NCBI GenBank assembly: GCA_035477215.1
Contig: DATIKU010000053.1
Location: 62,001-126,000 of the forward strand
Length of the DNA stretch: 64,000 bases
Direction of reading: 5' to 3'
Origin: Spirochaetota bacterium
Lineage (GTDB): Bacteria > Spirochaetota > UBA4802 > UBA5368
The translations under genes and the position numbers were made by a program. Every line of letters starts with the position of its first letter. The first letter of the stretch is position 1. The notes beneath the pieces are model-generated. The model saw nothing but the letters and a program-made list of their open reading frames with translations. It did no database searches and was not told the DNA's origin. This document shows, piece by piece, positions 9,912 through 17,928 of this stretch.

Positions 9912-12362
9912 ATGACCCCCAGCACAGACAGCTCGAAAGGTGACCTTTTTAAAAAAGGACAGCTTTTAATCCGACAGGGCGAGGAGCCCCGGTTTATGTA
10001 CTACATGCACAGCGGCGCGCTCGAGATACTTTCGGCACCGCCCGAGTATGAAGAGCTCCACACCGACATCCTCCTCTCCAGGAGCAAGAGGGTCGGCACC
10101 ATCAAGGAAAAGAACCTGATCTCGGGCCTGAGCATCCTCTTCGCAGAACCGTACAAGAAGTCCATACGGGCCATCGAAGACTCGTATGTCTCGAAGTACC
10201 CCATAAAGGAAGGGGGCTTCGGGCAGATTGCAACCGACAACACCCCGCTCGCGGTCGACATCCTGTCCAACCTCTTCCGCAGGCTCGAGCTCTCAATACC
10301 GGACGCGTCGCGCTACGCGAACCTATACCAGAACATAGCCCGCATCAACGACAACGTCTGCCTGATGCACAAGGCGCTCTCGCAGGGAGCCCTTCCCGAA
10401 AAGCTCCAACAGCGGGCCGACGCCCTTCACGACATCTACGTGCAGAACGGCGGGAGCTTCCCGGGGAGTTTCGACGCGAAATTCGTAATAGCCGACAACA
10501 GCGGAATGCTCAGGAAAAAATACTCGTTTCCCGGCCTCCCCATGGAAACCATCCTGGACCTGAAGCAGTGCAATTTCATCAACAAGTTCATAAAACTCGA
10601 TATAAATGTTCTTATCGGGGTCGTTAAACGGGACCCCTCCATAGCCACATACATGTTCGAGACTGTTTCGGACAATCTTCTTAAAGTTCTCGACCGGATC
10701 GAGGCCATCCACACGCTGATCGACGAGGAGCTCACCGTGCTGTTCGGCCAGGAGGGAAGCTGGACGAACGTGCTCATCGACTCGGGCGCGTTCGCCACCT
10801 GGCAGCGCACCGGCAGGCTTTCGACGGATTTTCTAAAAAATTTCCTCTCGGTCTCGGTGAAGGTGCATACCTTCTTCGAGGAGCTTTCCGGCAAAAAGCT
10901 TTCGGAGATTTTCCCGGGGTTCAAGAAGCTTCACGAACTCTACGTTTCGCAGAAGGACAGGGGCGCGGCCGGGGAACGCCCCGCGGCCAGGAAGGTGAGC
11001 TCCCTCGGCAGAGATTATGTCAATTCCATCCAGCAGATATTCGAATTTTCGCTCATCGACAAGGAATTCCAGAACAACTTCCTGAAGGTGCTCAACGACT
11101 TCAAGAAGATGCAGAACCCGTTCAACACGGAGCCCGAAGGAAGAAAGATACGGCGCTTCATAACACGCCTGTATCTCGACCTCTACAAACAGGTACTGTT
11201 GCGCAGCCAGAACGAATCGACCATGCCCTCGCCCGTGCGCCTCATGCTCAACTTCGGCTTTCTCGACGAGACGATGCTCGAACAGGAGCAGATCGACGAG
11301 CTGCACGAGATGTCCATGCGTTCGGCGGAATCGTCGCGCCTTCCCATCTACCACGAACACGAATTTCTAAAGCGGATATACGAGGGCAAGGACAATCCCA
11401 GCATCACCGAGATGGGACTCACCTACGAGGCACACCTCCGCGAGGAGGAGAAGCATAAGAAAAGGGCTAGCACCCAAAAGCCGGCGGCGGACGAGGAAGG
11501 CATCAGCAAGATGATGTACGAGATCGATCACCGGCTCCTCCACACCATCGCCGTGTGTTCGGGCTCGACCGCCACCGCGTTTCCCATCCTGAGCTCCATG
11601 GTGATGCGGGGCAATCCGGCCAACTTCCACCTTTCAAAAAAGAAGCTCGAATCCACGGTACTGGCGCTTCGAGAAATCGATTTCTCCGCCTTCTACCGCG
11701 AAACCGTCGAGCGGATCGGCGAGGCGCGCGAGATTATCCAGGACGAGGTGATCCCGAATTTCATCCTGCTGCCGTCGTTCGGCACCAAGACCATGCTGTG
11801 GCAGGAGCTCGACGGTACCAACCGCAAAACCAGGGGGCGAATCGTCATCCCCATCCTTTTTATGGGCGACATCATGAAGAGCCTTGCGCACACCATCGCA
11901 TGCTTCCGCTGGGAGCTCAACCGCTCGCTGAAGGGCGCCATGTGGGCGGACCCCGTCGAGGGCGGGCTTAGCGGCATCTATTTCGATTACGTCAATTTCT
12001 TCAAGAAGAACCCCAAGCTCTCGACCGAGGCCAAGGAAAAGATCGCCGAGCGCTTTAAAAGCATACGCACCAACCGCGACCGCTTCGCCGAGGACTACGT
12101 AATGTGGGTGCTCTTCGAGAAGGACGGCATCATGAAGCTGAACACCGTGGTGCGCGAGATGTTTTACCGCCATATACCGTTCAGGAAAGACGTCCGGAGC
12201 AAGCTCGAAAATATGCCCGCCTTCAGCGAGATCGCCGCCAAGGTCAAGAACATCCACACCAGGGACGCGACCGCCTACCAGCGCAGGTTCAAGAAGTACA
12301 CCGACGAGACCGGCGCTCTCCCCGAGGCGATCCAGCGTTTCATGGACTTCCTCGATATGTAG
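9912..12362 (+). CDS. large cyclic-nucleotide-binding-domain protein
   Basis: 816 residues. Residues about 10-125 look like a Crp-type cyclic-nucleotide-binding domain (FKKGQLLIRQGEEPRFMYYM, HSGALEIL, then GLSILFAEPYKKSIRAIEDS). There is no Crp-type DNA-binding helix-turn-helix after it; instead about 680 residues of mostly helical, charged sequence of no family I know follow, with a Lys/Glu-rich hinge near 510-525. No membrane segment or signal peptide is seen, so it should be cytosolic. It stands alone between an HNH gene and a convergent muramidase gene. A signalling or scaffold role is inference. Confidence 0.7.
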   Translation: MTPSTDSSKGDLFKKGQLLIRQGEEPRFMYYMHSGALEILSAPPEYEELHTDILLSRSKRVGTIKEKNLISGLSILFAEPYKKSIRAIEDSYVSKYPIKEGGFGQIATDNTPLAVDILSNLFRRLELSIPDASRYANLYQNIARINDNVCLMHKALSQGALPEKLQQRADALHDIYVQNGGSFPGSFDAKFVIADNSGMLRKKYSFPGLPMETILDLKQCNFINKFIKLDINVLIGVVKRDPSIATYMFETVSDNLLKVLDRIEAIHTLIDEELTVLFGQEGSWTNVLIDSGAFATWQRTGRLSTDFLKNFLSVSVKVHTFFEELSGKKLSEIFPGFKKLHELYVSQKDRGAAGERPAARKVSSLGRDYVNSIQQIFEFSLIDKEFQNNFLKVLNDFKKMQNPFNTEPEGRKIRRFITRLYLDLYKQVLLRSQNESTMPSPVRLMLNFGFLDETMLEQEQIDELHEMSMRSAESSRLPIYHEHEFLKRIYEGKDNPSITEMGLTYEAHLREEEKHKKRASTQKPAADEEGISKMMYEIDHRLLHTIAVCSGSTATAFPILSSMVMRGNPANFHLSKKKLESTVLALREIDFSAFYRETVERIGEAREIIQDEVIPNFILLPSFGTKTMLWQELDGTNRKTRGRIVIPILFMGDIMKSLAHTIACFRWELNRSLKGAMWADPVEGGLSGIYFDYVNFFKKNPKLSTEAKEKIAERFKSIRTNRDRFAEDYVMWVLFEKDGIMKLNTVVREMFYRHIPFRKDVRSKLENMPAFSEIAAKVKNIHTRDATAYQRRFKKYTDETGALPEAIQRFMDFLDM

Positions 12363-12378
12363 CGAATGAACCCATCCC

Positions 12379-13623
12379 TCAATACATCAGGTGTTTTTTC
12401 CGCTGCCGGTTGAATTCCTTCTGCCCGACGGCTATCTGACCGGCGAATTCCGCGAAGGGCCGCCCTTCGTCGATATACCGGCGGAACGCGTCGGTTCCGG
12501 CCAGAAAATCCACATGGTATCTGTCTCTGTGCCGGTCCCAGTGAAATTCCGGGTACGCGTTTTTCAGAAATGTTATGATGCGATACGAAACCTCCATCGG
12601 ACTGAAGGCCCCGCCCATGTAAAAAATCTGAACACCGCCGCAGCGCATCCCCGCATACTTCGAGAAGGTCGGAGAGAAATAAACCGGGCGAAACCTGAAA
12701 TTGGGAAGATTGAGATCGGAGAGCCGCCTTGCGAGCTCGCGCGGGTCGATCCACGGCGCGCCGATGTACTCGAACGGCTTGGTGGTGCCGCGCCCGACCG
12801 ACAGGTTCACGCCTTCCAGCATCACGATGGCCGAGTACACGACCGACGATTCGTAGGTGGGCAGGTTTGGCGAGGGCGGCACCCAGGGCAGCATGGTTTC
12901 GTTGTACATTAAATCGCGGCGGTAATTCTTGAGCGGCACAACTTTAAGACGCACGTCGCGGGCATAGCCCGCCCGGTAAAAGCGCGCGGCCTCGCCCATC
13001 GTCATGTTGTAGATGAACGTTGATGGAAAGGCGCTGATGTGGCGCGACTGGAATCCTTCGTGAAGATACGCGCCGTCGATACCGAGAAAACCCAGGGGAT
13101 TGGGCCTGTCGAGCACCACCAGCCCGATCGGTGTCCCGTTAAGCGCGTCCATCACCTGCTTCAGGGACGACACATAGGTGTAGCAGCGCATCCCCATGTC
13201 CTGAATGTCGAAGATCACCGCTTCGACCGGTCCGAACAGGTGGCGAAGCTGTCCGATGGAAAGATGGTGCAGATTGTAGACGATCACGTTCAGCCTCGAG
13301 TCCGCCTGGTACAGCATGGAATCGTAATCGTTCTCGTAACCGTATAGCCCGTGCTCGGGCGCGCAGGCCAGCACGATCTCGAGACCCTGCCGTCGCAGGA
13401 GATCGATGTTCTTTCTGAGATTGAAATCGACGCCGGAATGATTGGTGACCAGCGCGATTTTCTTCCCCCTGTATTCTTCGGCACCGCCCGCGATGAAGTT
13501 CTCGAGCCCCGAGTAGACGCGCTTCTGTCTCCTGGCGGGCAGGTTGTAGACGGCGGGCGACGCGCAGTCAAAAAGAACGGACACGGCGACGGCGAACACA
13601 ATCCAGCGGGCGGTTTTTCTCAC
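12379..13623 (-). CDS. exo-beta-N-acetylmuramidase NamZ-like (DUF1343)
   Basis: 414 residues with an N-terminal hydrophobic export signal. The DUF1343/NamZ family signatures run in order: LVTNHSGVD, APEHGLYG, VIFDIQDMGMRCYTY, LDRPNPLG, PWVPPSPNLP and EGVNLSVGRGTTKPFE. Characterised members release terminal MurNAc from peptidoglycan fragments during cell-wall recycling. The VLFDCAS segment has Asp before Cys, which is not a usual lipobox, so export by signal peptidase I or a membrane anchor is likelier. It converges on the 9.9 kb gene. Confidence 0.88.
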   Translation of the reverse strand: MRKTARWIVFAVAVSVLFDCASPAVYNLPARRQKRVYSGLENFIAGGAEEYRGKKIALVTNHSGVDFNLRKNIDLLRRQGLEIVLACAPEHGLYGYENDYDSMLYQADSRLNVIVYNLHHLSIGQLRHLFGPVEAVIFDIQDMGMRCYTYVSSLKQVMDALNGTPIGLVVLDRPNPLGFLGIDGAYLHEGFQSRHISAFPSTFIYNMTMGEAARFYRAGYARDVRLKVVPLKNYRRDLMYNETMLPWVPPSPNLPTYESSVVYSAIVMLEGVNLSVGRGTTKPFEYIGAPWIDPRELARRLSDLNLPNFRFRPVYFSPTFSKYAGMRCGGVQIFYMGGAFSPMEVSYRIITFLKNAYPEFHWDRHRDRYHVDFLAGTDAFRRYIDEGRPFAEFAGQIAVGQKEFNRQRKKHLMY

Positions 13624-13858
13624 CGATGCGCACCTCGTGTAATGATCTGGCGGTTTTGTCCGGTCTCACTCAAGACAGTATCAGTATGTATATCGAACGC
13701 CGTCAAGGATTTCGCAGGCCGATTTTAACGCGGCGCCGGGCGTTTTCGCGATATTTGCTTGACAGGAGGCCGATTTGCCTGTATGCAACAGCGGAAAGCG
13801 CTTCGCTCCGGCGGCCATGAAAAACGGAAAATACCTGCATCATTCGACGGGAAGAACA

Positions 13859-14479
13859 ATGCTTCTGAATATACTCGCGGGCTTTTTCATCGTTTCATCC
13901 ATGCAGTGCGCGACGACCGGCGAAAGGGAAAAGAGCATACTCGCCTTCTCGAAGAGCGAGGCCTCCCGCTACCAGGAATTTCTCATTGACCCGGGGCAGT
14001 ACACGACCAACGGGGCCGTATACCACGAAAAATACCTGAACCACCTTGTCGGCATCGCCCGCATGCTTTCGTCCGATTACAAGTTCTCCATAGCGAAAAA
14101 CAGCATCGGGTTTTATTTCGATAAAAAGCTCAATCTGCGAGACCGGCTCTACCTGGGCATCGATATCGAGATTCCCCTCGACGAATCGGCGCATGCGGGC
14201 TCGTCGTACCAGCATATAGCGGTGACGGCGCTCGAAACCTACCTGAAAGATGTGCTCGTCGTCATCAACTCGTGCACCACCATCTTCGGCGAGAGCGAGA
14301 TTATCGGCATGGTTGTGGGTTTCCACTGGAAGATAAAGGAACAGCGCTCGTCCATCAACATCTGGATCGACGAACGGGACGTGGTACGCTACGAGAACAA
14401 GCAGCTCACCATGAAGGAGCTGATCAGCCGGAGCTACATCACCAACACCGAGGGAAAGCTCATCCGCCTTTTATTATAG
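13859..14479 (+). CDS. putative small lipoprotein, unknown function
   Basis: About 206 residues from ATG 13859 (GGGAAG a few bases upstream); in-frame ATGs at 13817 and 13775 exist. The N-terminus MLLNILAGFFIVSSMQCATTG looks like a short signal followed by Cys, with Gln at -1, acceptable only under relaxed spirochaete-type lipobox rules. The remainder is a mixed alpha/beta domain of no recognised family. The 3' end overlaps the convergent hisC end by 20 bases. Confidence 0.6.
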   Translation: MLLNILAGFFIVSSMQCATTGEREKSILAFSKSEASRYQEFLIDPGQYTTNGAVYHEKYLNHLVGIARMLSSDYKFSIAKNSIGFYFDKKLNLRDRLYLGIDIEIPLDESAHAGSSYQHIAVTALETYLKDVLVVINSCTTIFGESEIIGMVVGFHWKIKEQRSSINIWIDERDVVRYENKQLTMKELISRSYITNTEGKLIRLLL

Positions 14480-15515
14480 CCTCAATCTCCTTCACCAGCG
14501 CTCGAAGCTCCATCATCGTTCCGACGCTTATACGCACGTACTCGGACTGCACCGGGCCCGCGAAATAGCGTACAAGGATCTTGTGCGCGTACAGTTCCTC
14601 GTATATCTTTTTCGCCGGAACATCGGGATGCCTGACAAGGAGAAAGTTCGCCTTCGAAGGCACGATCGAAAAACCGAGCTCCTCCAGCCGTTCCTCGAGA
14701 TATTCCTTGTTGTCGCGCACCATCCCGATATTGTATTTGAACCCCTTCTGGTCGGCGAGCGCCGCGAGCGCCCCCGCCTCGGCCAGCCGGTCGACGTTGT
14801 ACGAGTCTTTGAGCTTGATGAAGCCGCGGATGATGTCCGCGTGCGCGGCCGCTATGCCGACGCGCAGGCCGGCGAGCGAATACGATTTCGAGAACGACCG
14901 CGTTACGATGATGTTGTCGAATTCGCGCACCAGGCCGATGGCCGTCTCGCCGTAAAAATCGACATAGGCCTCGTCGACCACCAGAAGTCCCTTGAATTTT
15001 CCGGCGAAATTTATAAGCGAGTCGAGATCGACGCCCCGACCGGTGGGATTGTTGGGATTGCAGACGATGACCAGCGCGTATTTTTTCTTTAAATAATCCG
15101 CGAAATTGATATCGAGATCTTTCGTAAGCGGTATCCGTTCGTACTGCACGCCGTTCGCCTCCGCGAGGGTGTAATAGAGCGAATAGGAGGGATAGGGGAA
15201 CGCGGCAAGCGCTTCCGGATCAACGAAGCCCCGCAGGAGGAGCGTGAATATCTCGTCCGATCCATTTGCCACGAAGACATTTTCGGCCGTAAGCCCGTTA
15301 CGTTTCGCGAAGGCCTCGCGGACCGACATCGTCGTGGGATTGGGATAGCGGCGAAGCGACGCGTCGGCGGCCCTTTTTATCGCGTCGAGCACCACAGGCG
15401 AGGGAGAAAATGGGCTCTCGTTGGTGTTGAGCTTTATAAACTCATCGAGGCTTTCCGGCTGCTCGCCGGGAATGTACTCGGCCATTTTTTTAAGTCGCGT
15501 GTTCCAGTACTTCAC
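14460..15515 (-). CDS. hisC: histidinol-phosphate aminotransferase
   Basis: PLP-dependent class I/II aminotransferase of histidine synthesis, 351 residues. VCNPNNPTGRGV, the VVDEAYVDFYG segment and the PLP-lysine motif RSFSKSYSLAGLRVG are present. The start is GTG at 15515 with AAAGGAG six bases upstream. No other his genes are nearby, so broader aromatic aminotransferase activity is possible. Confidence 0.92.
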   Translation of the reverse strand: MKYWNTRLKKMAEYIPGEQPESLDEFIKLNTNESPFSPSPVVLDAIKRAADASLRRYPNPTTMSVREAFAKRNGLTAENVFVANGSDEIFTLLLRGFVDPEALAAFPYPSYSLYYTLAEANGVQYERIPLTKDLDINFADYLKKKYALVIVCNPNNPTGRGVDLDSLINFAGKFKGLLVVDEAYVDFYGETAIGLVREFDNIIVTRSFSKSYSLAGLRVGIAAAHADIIRGFIKLKDSYNVDRLAEAGALAALADQKGFKYNIGMVRDNKEYLEERLEELGFSIVPSKANFLLVRHPDVPAKKIYEELYAHKILVRYFAGPVQSEYVRISVGTMMELRALVKEIEAIIKGG

Positions 15516-15608
15516 CGGTGACTCCTTTGATTGTCAGACTTTGCACGAATCGATAACGGAAATTATGCCCGCAACATGACGAGAAGGCCTGTTTTCGCGG
15601 ACTCCCGA

Positions 15609-16511
15609 TTATACCCTGTGCGCCGCGCCGATTATCTCGTCCGGGCGGCCAATATTTCGCTCCCTCATGTACGCCTCGAGCCCCTCGACGCAGTCGATCG
15701 CCGTGCGGGGGTTTACCAGGCTCATCGTCCCGATCGACACGGCGCTCGCCCCGGCCATCAGGAACTCGAGCACGTCATCGAGCGAACCGATCCCGCCGAT
15801 TCCGATGACGGGAATGTCCGCCTTCGCGAATATCTCGTAGACGATGCGCACGGCGATGGGCCGTATGGCCGGGCCGCTGAGCCCCGCCACGCGGTTTACG
15901 AAATGGGGCCTGCCCGTGGCGACGTCGATTTTCATCCCGAGAAAGGTATTTACCGCCGAGACCGCATCGGCCCCGCAGTCTTTCGCCGCCGCGGCGAACT
16001 CGGTAACGTCGGTGACGTTCGGCGAGAGCTTCACGATAAGCGGCACCGGCGTGACTTTGCGGACTGCGCCAACCAGCGCCGAGAAGGTGGAGAGGTTGCG
16101 CCCGAACGCGATTCCGCCCTCCTTTACGTTGGGGCATGAGACGTTGAGCTCGAGGGCGGCGATCCCGGCCGTATGCCCGAGGACACGGCAGAGCTCCACG
16201 TTCTCATCGACCGAATGACCGGCGATGTTCGGGATAACCGTCGCGCCCTTTGATAGTAAAAAGGGCAGCTTTTTTTCCAGAAACGCATCGAGCCCCACGT
16301 TCTCAAGCCCGATGGAGTTGAGCATCCCCGACGGCGTCTCGATGATGCGCGGCCCCCTGTTGCCCGGACGGGGCGCAAGCGAAAGCCCCTTGGTAAAAAC
16401 GGCCCCGAGGCGGGCGATGTCGTAGTATGCCGAAAGTTCCTCACCGTAACCGGCGGTCCCCGAGGCGACCGTTACCGGATTTTTAAGCCGCAGGCTTCCT
16501 ATTTGAACCAT
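15609..16511 (-). CDS. pyrD: dihydroorotate dehydrogenase, class 1B catalytic subunit
   Basis: FMN enzyme oxidising dihydroorotate to orotate in pyrimidine synthesis; about 300 residues from ATG 16511 (MVQIGSLRLKNPV), with the frame open to 16544. NVSCPNVKEGG carries the catalytic Cys of class 1 enzymes, and the C-terminal IGIGGIGSLDDVLEFLMAGA binds the FMN phosphate. Class 1B enzymes need PyrK, which is not adjacent here. A terminator-like hairpin 84 bases upstream may control expression. Confidence 0.92.
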   Translation of the reverse strand: MVQIGSLRLKNPVTVASGTAGYGEELSAYYDIARLGAVFTKGLSLAPRPGNRGPRIIETPSGMLNSIGLENVGLDAFLEKKLPFLLSKGATVIPNIAGHSVDENVELCRVLGHTAGIAALELNVSCPNVKEGGIAFGRNLSTFSALVGAVRKVTPVPLIVKLSPNVTDVTEFAAAAKDCGADAVSAVNTFLGMKIDVATGRPHFVNRVAGLSGPAIRPIAVRIVYEIFAKADIPVIGIGGIGSLDDVLEFLMAGASAVSIGTMSLVNPRTAIDCVEGLEAYMRERNIGRPDEIIGAAHRV

Positions 16512-16589
16512 GGTATCGATACCGTCACCCCCGATCGCCGGCACAGGCCGGGATATGACACCGCCGCGTTACAGACCAGTCAAGAAATA

Positions 16590-16706
16590 AAAAAGGGCAT
16601 CGCTCGCGATGCCCCCAGATGACGCCGAATACTTTGTATAAAAGCCTTGAACCTTTCTCCACGGGACCCCCGTCCCCCGGGCCTCCCGGCACCCATCCCT
16701 GTTGTA
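16590..16706 (-). ncRNA. candidate small RNA or pyrD leader
   Basis: A compact transcription unit without a credible reading frame. A good promoter lies just upstream (16712-16740), then about 115 bases of GC-rich sequence with several local dyads (CGGG-AGG-CCCG; GGGAC-GGG-GTCCC), then a strong terminator at 16595-16614. pyrD starts 84 bases further on, so this may be an attenuated leader. I do not recognise SRP RNA (no GGAAGCAGC), 6S, tmRNA or a PyrR-type site. Confidence 0.45.
16595..16614 (-). terminator. intrinsic terminator upstream of pyrD
   Basis: Eight-base GC-rich stem (GGGCATCG facing CGATGCCC) with a four-base loop, followed on the minus strand by TTTTTT. It is well formed. Confidence 0.8.
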
Positions 16707-16711
16707 AGATT

Positions 16712-16740
16712 GTATTACCATATTTCCCCCCCGATGTCAA
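16712..16740 (-). promoter_or_regulatory. promoter with TG-extended -10
   Basis: Minus strand: perfect TTGACA at 16740-16735, 17-base spacer, then TAATAC at 16717-16712 preceded by TGG (TG-n extended -10). Start site expected near 16705. Confidence 0.6.
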
Positions 16741-16838
16741 GAAAAATATTTGCGTATCGGTTTCCACGTTGATATACGGTCCCAAAGCGCACCGGGTACA
16801 GTCAACTCGCGTCCCGATGCCGCAGGAGAAACCCGATC

Positions 16839-17867
16839 ATGCGATCAATCCCACGCTTCGTCCGCTGTGCTCTGCCATTCGCGCTCCTCCTCGGCGCAAT
16901 CGGCTGCCGTAAGGGCGAGCTCATTACCTTCAACCGGCCGATGCTGGGCACCATCATTACCATTACGATTATCGCAGATTCCAGCGAGGCAGGGGTCAGA
17001 GCCTCGGAAGCGGCATTTAACGAGATTGCCCGGATAGAGGCCCTGATGAGTCCGCGGCTGGCCGGGAGCGACGTCGCGCGGCTGAACCGCGATGGCGGTC
17101 GCATCCACGTCACCGTTTCGGACGAGACCTTCGCGCTGATCGAAAAGTCCATCGAGGTGTCGCACCGGACCGACGGCGCCTTCGACATTAGCTTCGCCTC
17201 GCTCGGCCACCTCTGGAATCTGGCAAGCGACGACTTCCGCCCGCCGGGGCACCGCGAGACCGCGCGCCTCCTTCCGCTGGTCGACTACCGGAAGATCACA
17301 CTGCATCCGGAATCGCGCCGGGTCTCTTTCGCCCTGCCGGGGATGAGGGTCGGCCTCGGCGGAATAGCGAAGGGATACGCCATAGCCCGGGCGGTCGGGG
17401 CCCTCCGCCGGGAAGGGGTCAGAGCCTCGATAGTCGACGCGGGGGGTGATCTCCAGGTGACCGGCGACAAGTTCGGCGAGCCATGGCGGGTAGGCCTTAT
17501 GCATCCGCGCAAAAAAGAAATCCTCCTCACAATAGCGGCCCGCGACGGCGATTCGGTCGTGACGAGCGGTGATTACGAGCGATTCGCCTTCTTCAATGGA
17601 GAGCGATATCATCATATAATCGATCCCAAGACGGGCTTCCCGGCCCGGGGGCTGGCATCGGTGACGGTACTGTGCTCTGACCCCGTGCTGGCCGACGCCT
17701 ACGCCACGGCCCTTTTCGTGATGGGAGGGGTCAGAGCCCGCGAATTCGCCCTTGCTCACCCGGAGATAAAGGTCATTCTTATCGACGAGGACATGCGTAT
17801 CAGCGCATCGAGGGAGCTCGAAGACCGGGTTGGGCCGTCCGGCCGCGCAAAAATCGAGTGGTTTTAG
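16839..17867 (+). CDS. apbE: FAD:protein FMN transferase (ApbE), lipoprotein
   Basis: Periplasmic Mg2+-dependent enzyme that attaches FMN to Thr of Nqr/Rnf-type flavoproteins. 342 residues with a good lipobox (GAIGC, Cys23). Family landmarks: RTDGAFDISFASLGHLW, GLGGIAKGYAIARA, IVDAGGDLQVTG, TSGDYERFAFFNGERYHHII with DPKTGFP, and ADAYATALFVMG. Odd feature: the 12-mer GGGGTCAGAGCC occurs three times in the same codon phase, each giving Gly-Val-Arg-Ala at residues 52, 193 and 297, plus one inverted copy at about residue 279 (Cys-Ser-Asp-Pro). All core motifs survive, so the gene looks functional. No rnf or nqr genes are in the window. Confidence 0.93.
   Translation: MRSIPRFVRCALPFALLLGAIGCRKGELITFNRPMLGTIITITIIADSSEAGVRASEAAFNEIARIEALMSPRLAGSDVARLNRDGGRIHVTVSDETFALIEKSIEVSHRTDGAFDISFASLGHLWNLASDDFRPPGHRETARLLPLVDYRKITLHPESRRVSFALPGMRVGLGGIAKGYAIARAVGALRREGVRASIVDAGGDLQVTGDKFGEPWRVGLMHPRKKEILLTIAARDGDSVVTSGDYERFAFFNGERYHHIIDPKTGFPARGLASVTVLCSDPVLADAYATALFVMGGVRAREFALAHPEIKVILIDEDMRISASRELEDRVGPSGRAKIEWF
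16992..17003 (+). repeat. REP-like 12-mer, copy 1 (in apbE)
   Basis: GGGGTCAGAGCC in codon phase, encoding GVRA at residues 52-55 in a variable helix of ApbE; flanked by CA upstream and TCGG downstream. Confidence 0.75.
17415..17426 (+). repeat. REP-like 12-mer, copy 2 (in apbE)
   Basis: GGGGTCAGAGCC in the same codon phase as copy 1, encoding GVRA at 193-196 just before the conserved IVDAGGD strand. It shares the following TCG with copy 1. Confidence 0.75.
17674..17684 (-). repeat. REP-like motif, inverted copy 3 (in apbE)
   Basis: GCTCTGACCCC on the plus strand, an 11-base inverted match to the motif. With copy 4, 42 bases downstream, it forms an 11-base inverted pair able to fold as a stem. 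Confidence 0.65.
17727..17738 (+). repeat. REP-like 12-mer, copy 4 (in apbE)
   Basis: GGGGTCAGAGCC in the same codon phase again (GVRA at 297-300), just after the ALFVMG motif. It pairs with the inverted copy 3. Confidence 0.75.
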
Positions 17868-17873
17868 CGGGAG

Positions 17874-17885
17874 GGGGTCAGAGCC
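17874..17885 (+). repeat. REP-like 12-mer, copy 5 (after apbE)
   Basis: GGGGTCAGAGCC a few bases after the apbE stop, between apbE and the convergent 1.46-kb-residue-class lipoprotein gene. Confidence 0.75.
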
Positions 17886-17928
17886 CCGGCACAACGCATA
17901 TACTACTTTTTTATGTTTCCTGGACGGC

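Noticed and set aside
16590-16706. Assignment of the small RNA as SRP, 6S RNA or a PyrR attenuator
   Set aside because: No GGAAGCAGC apical loop, wrong size for 6S, and no PyrR-type conserved loop could be found by eye.
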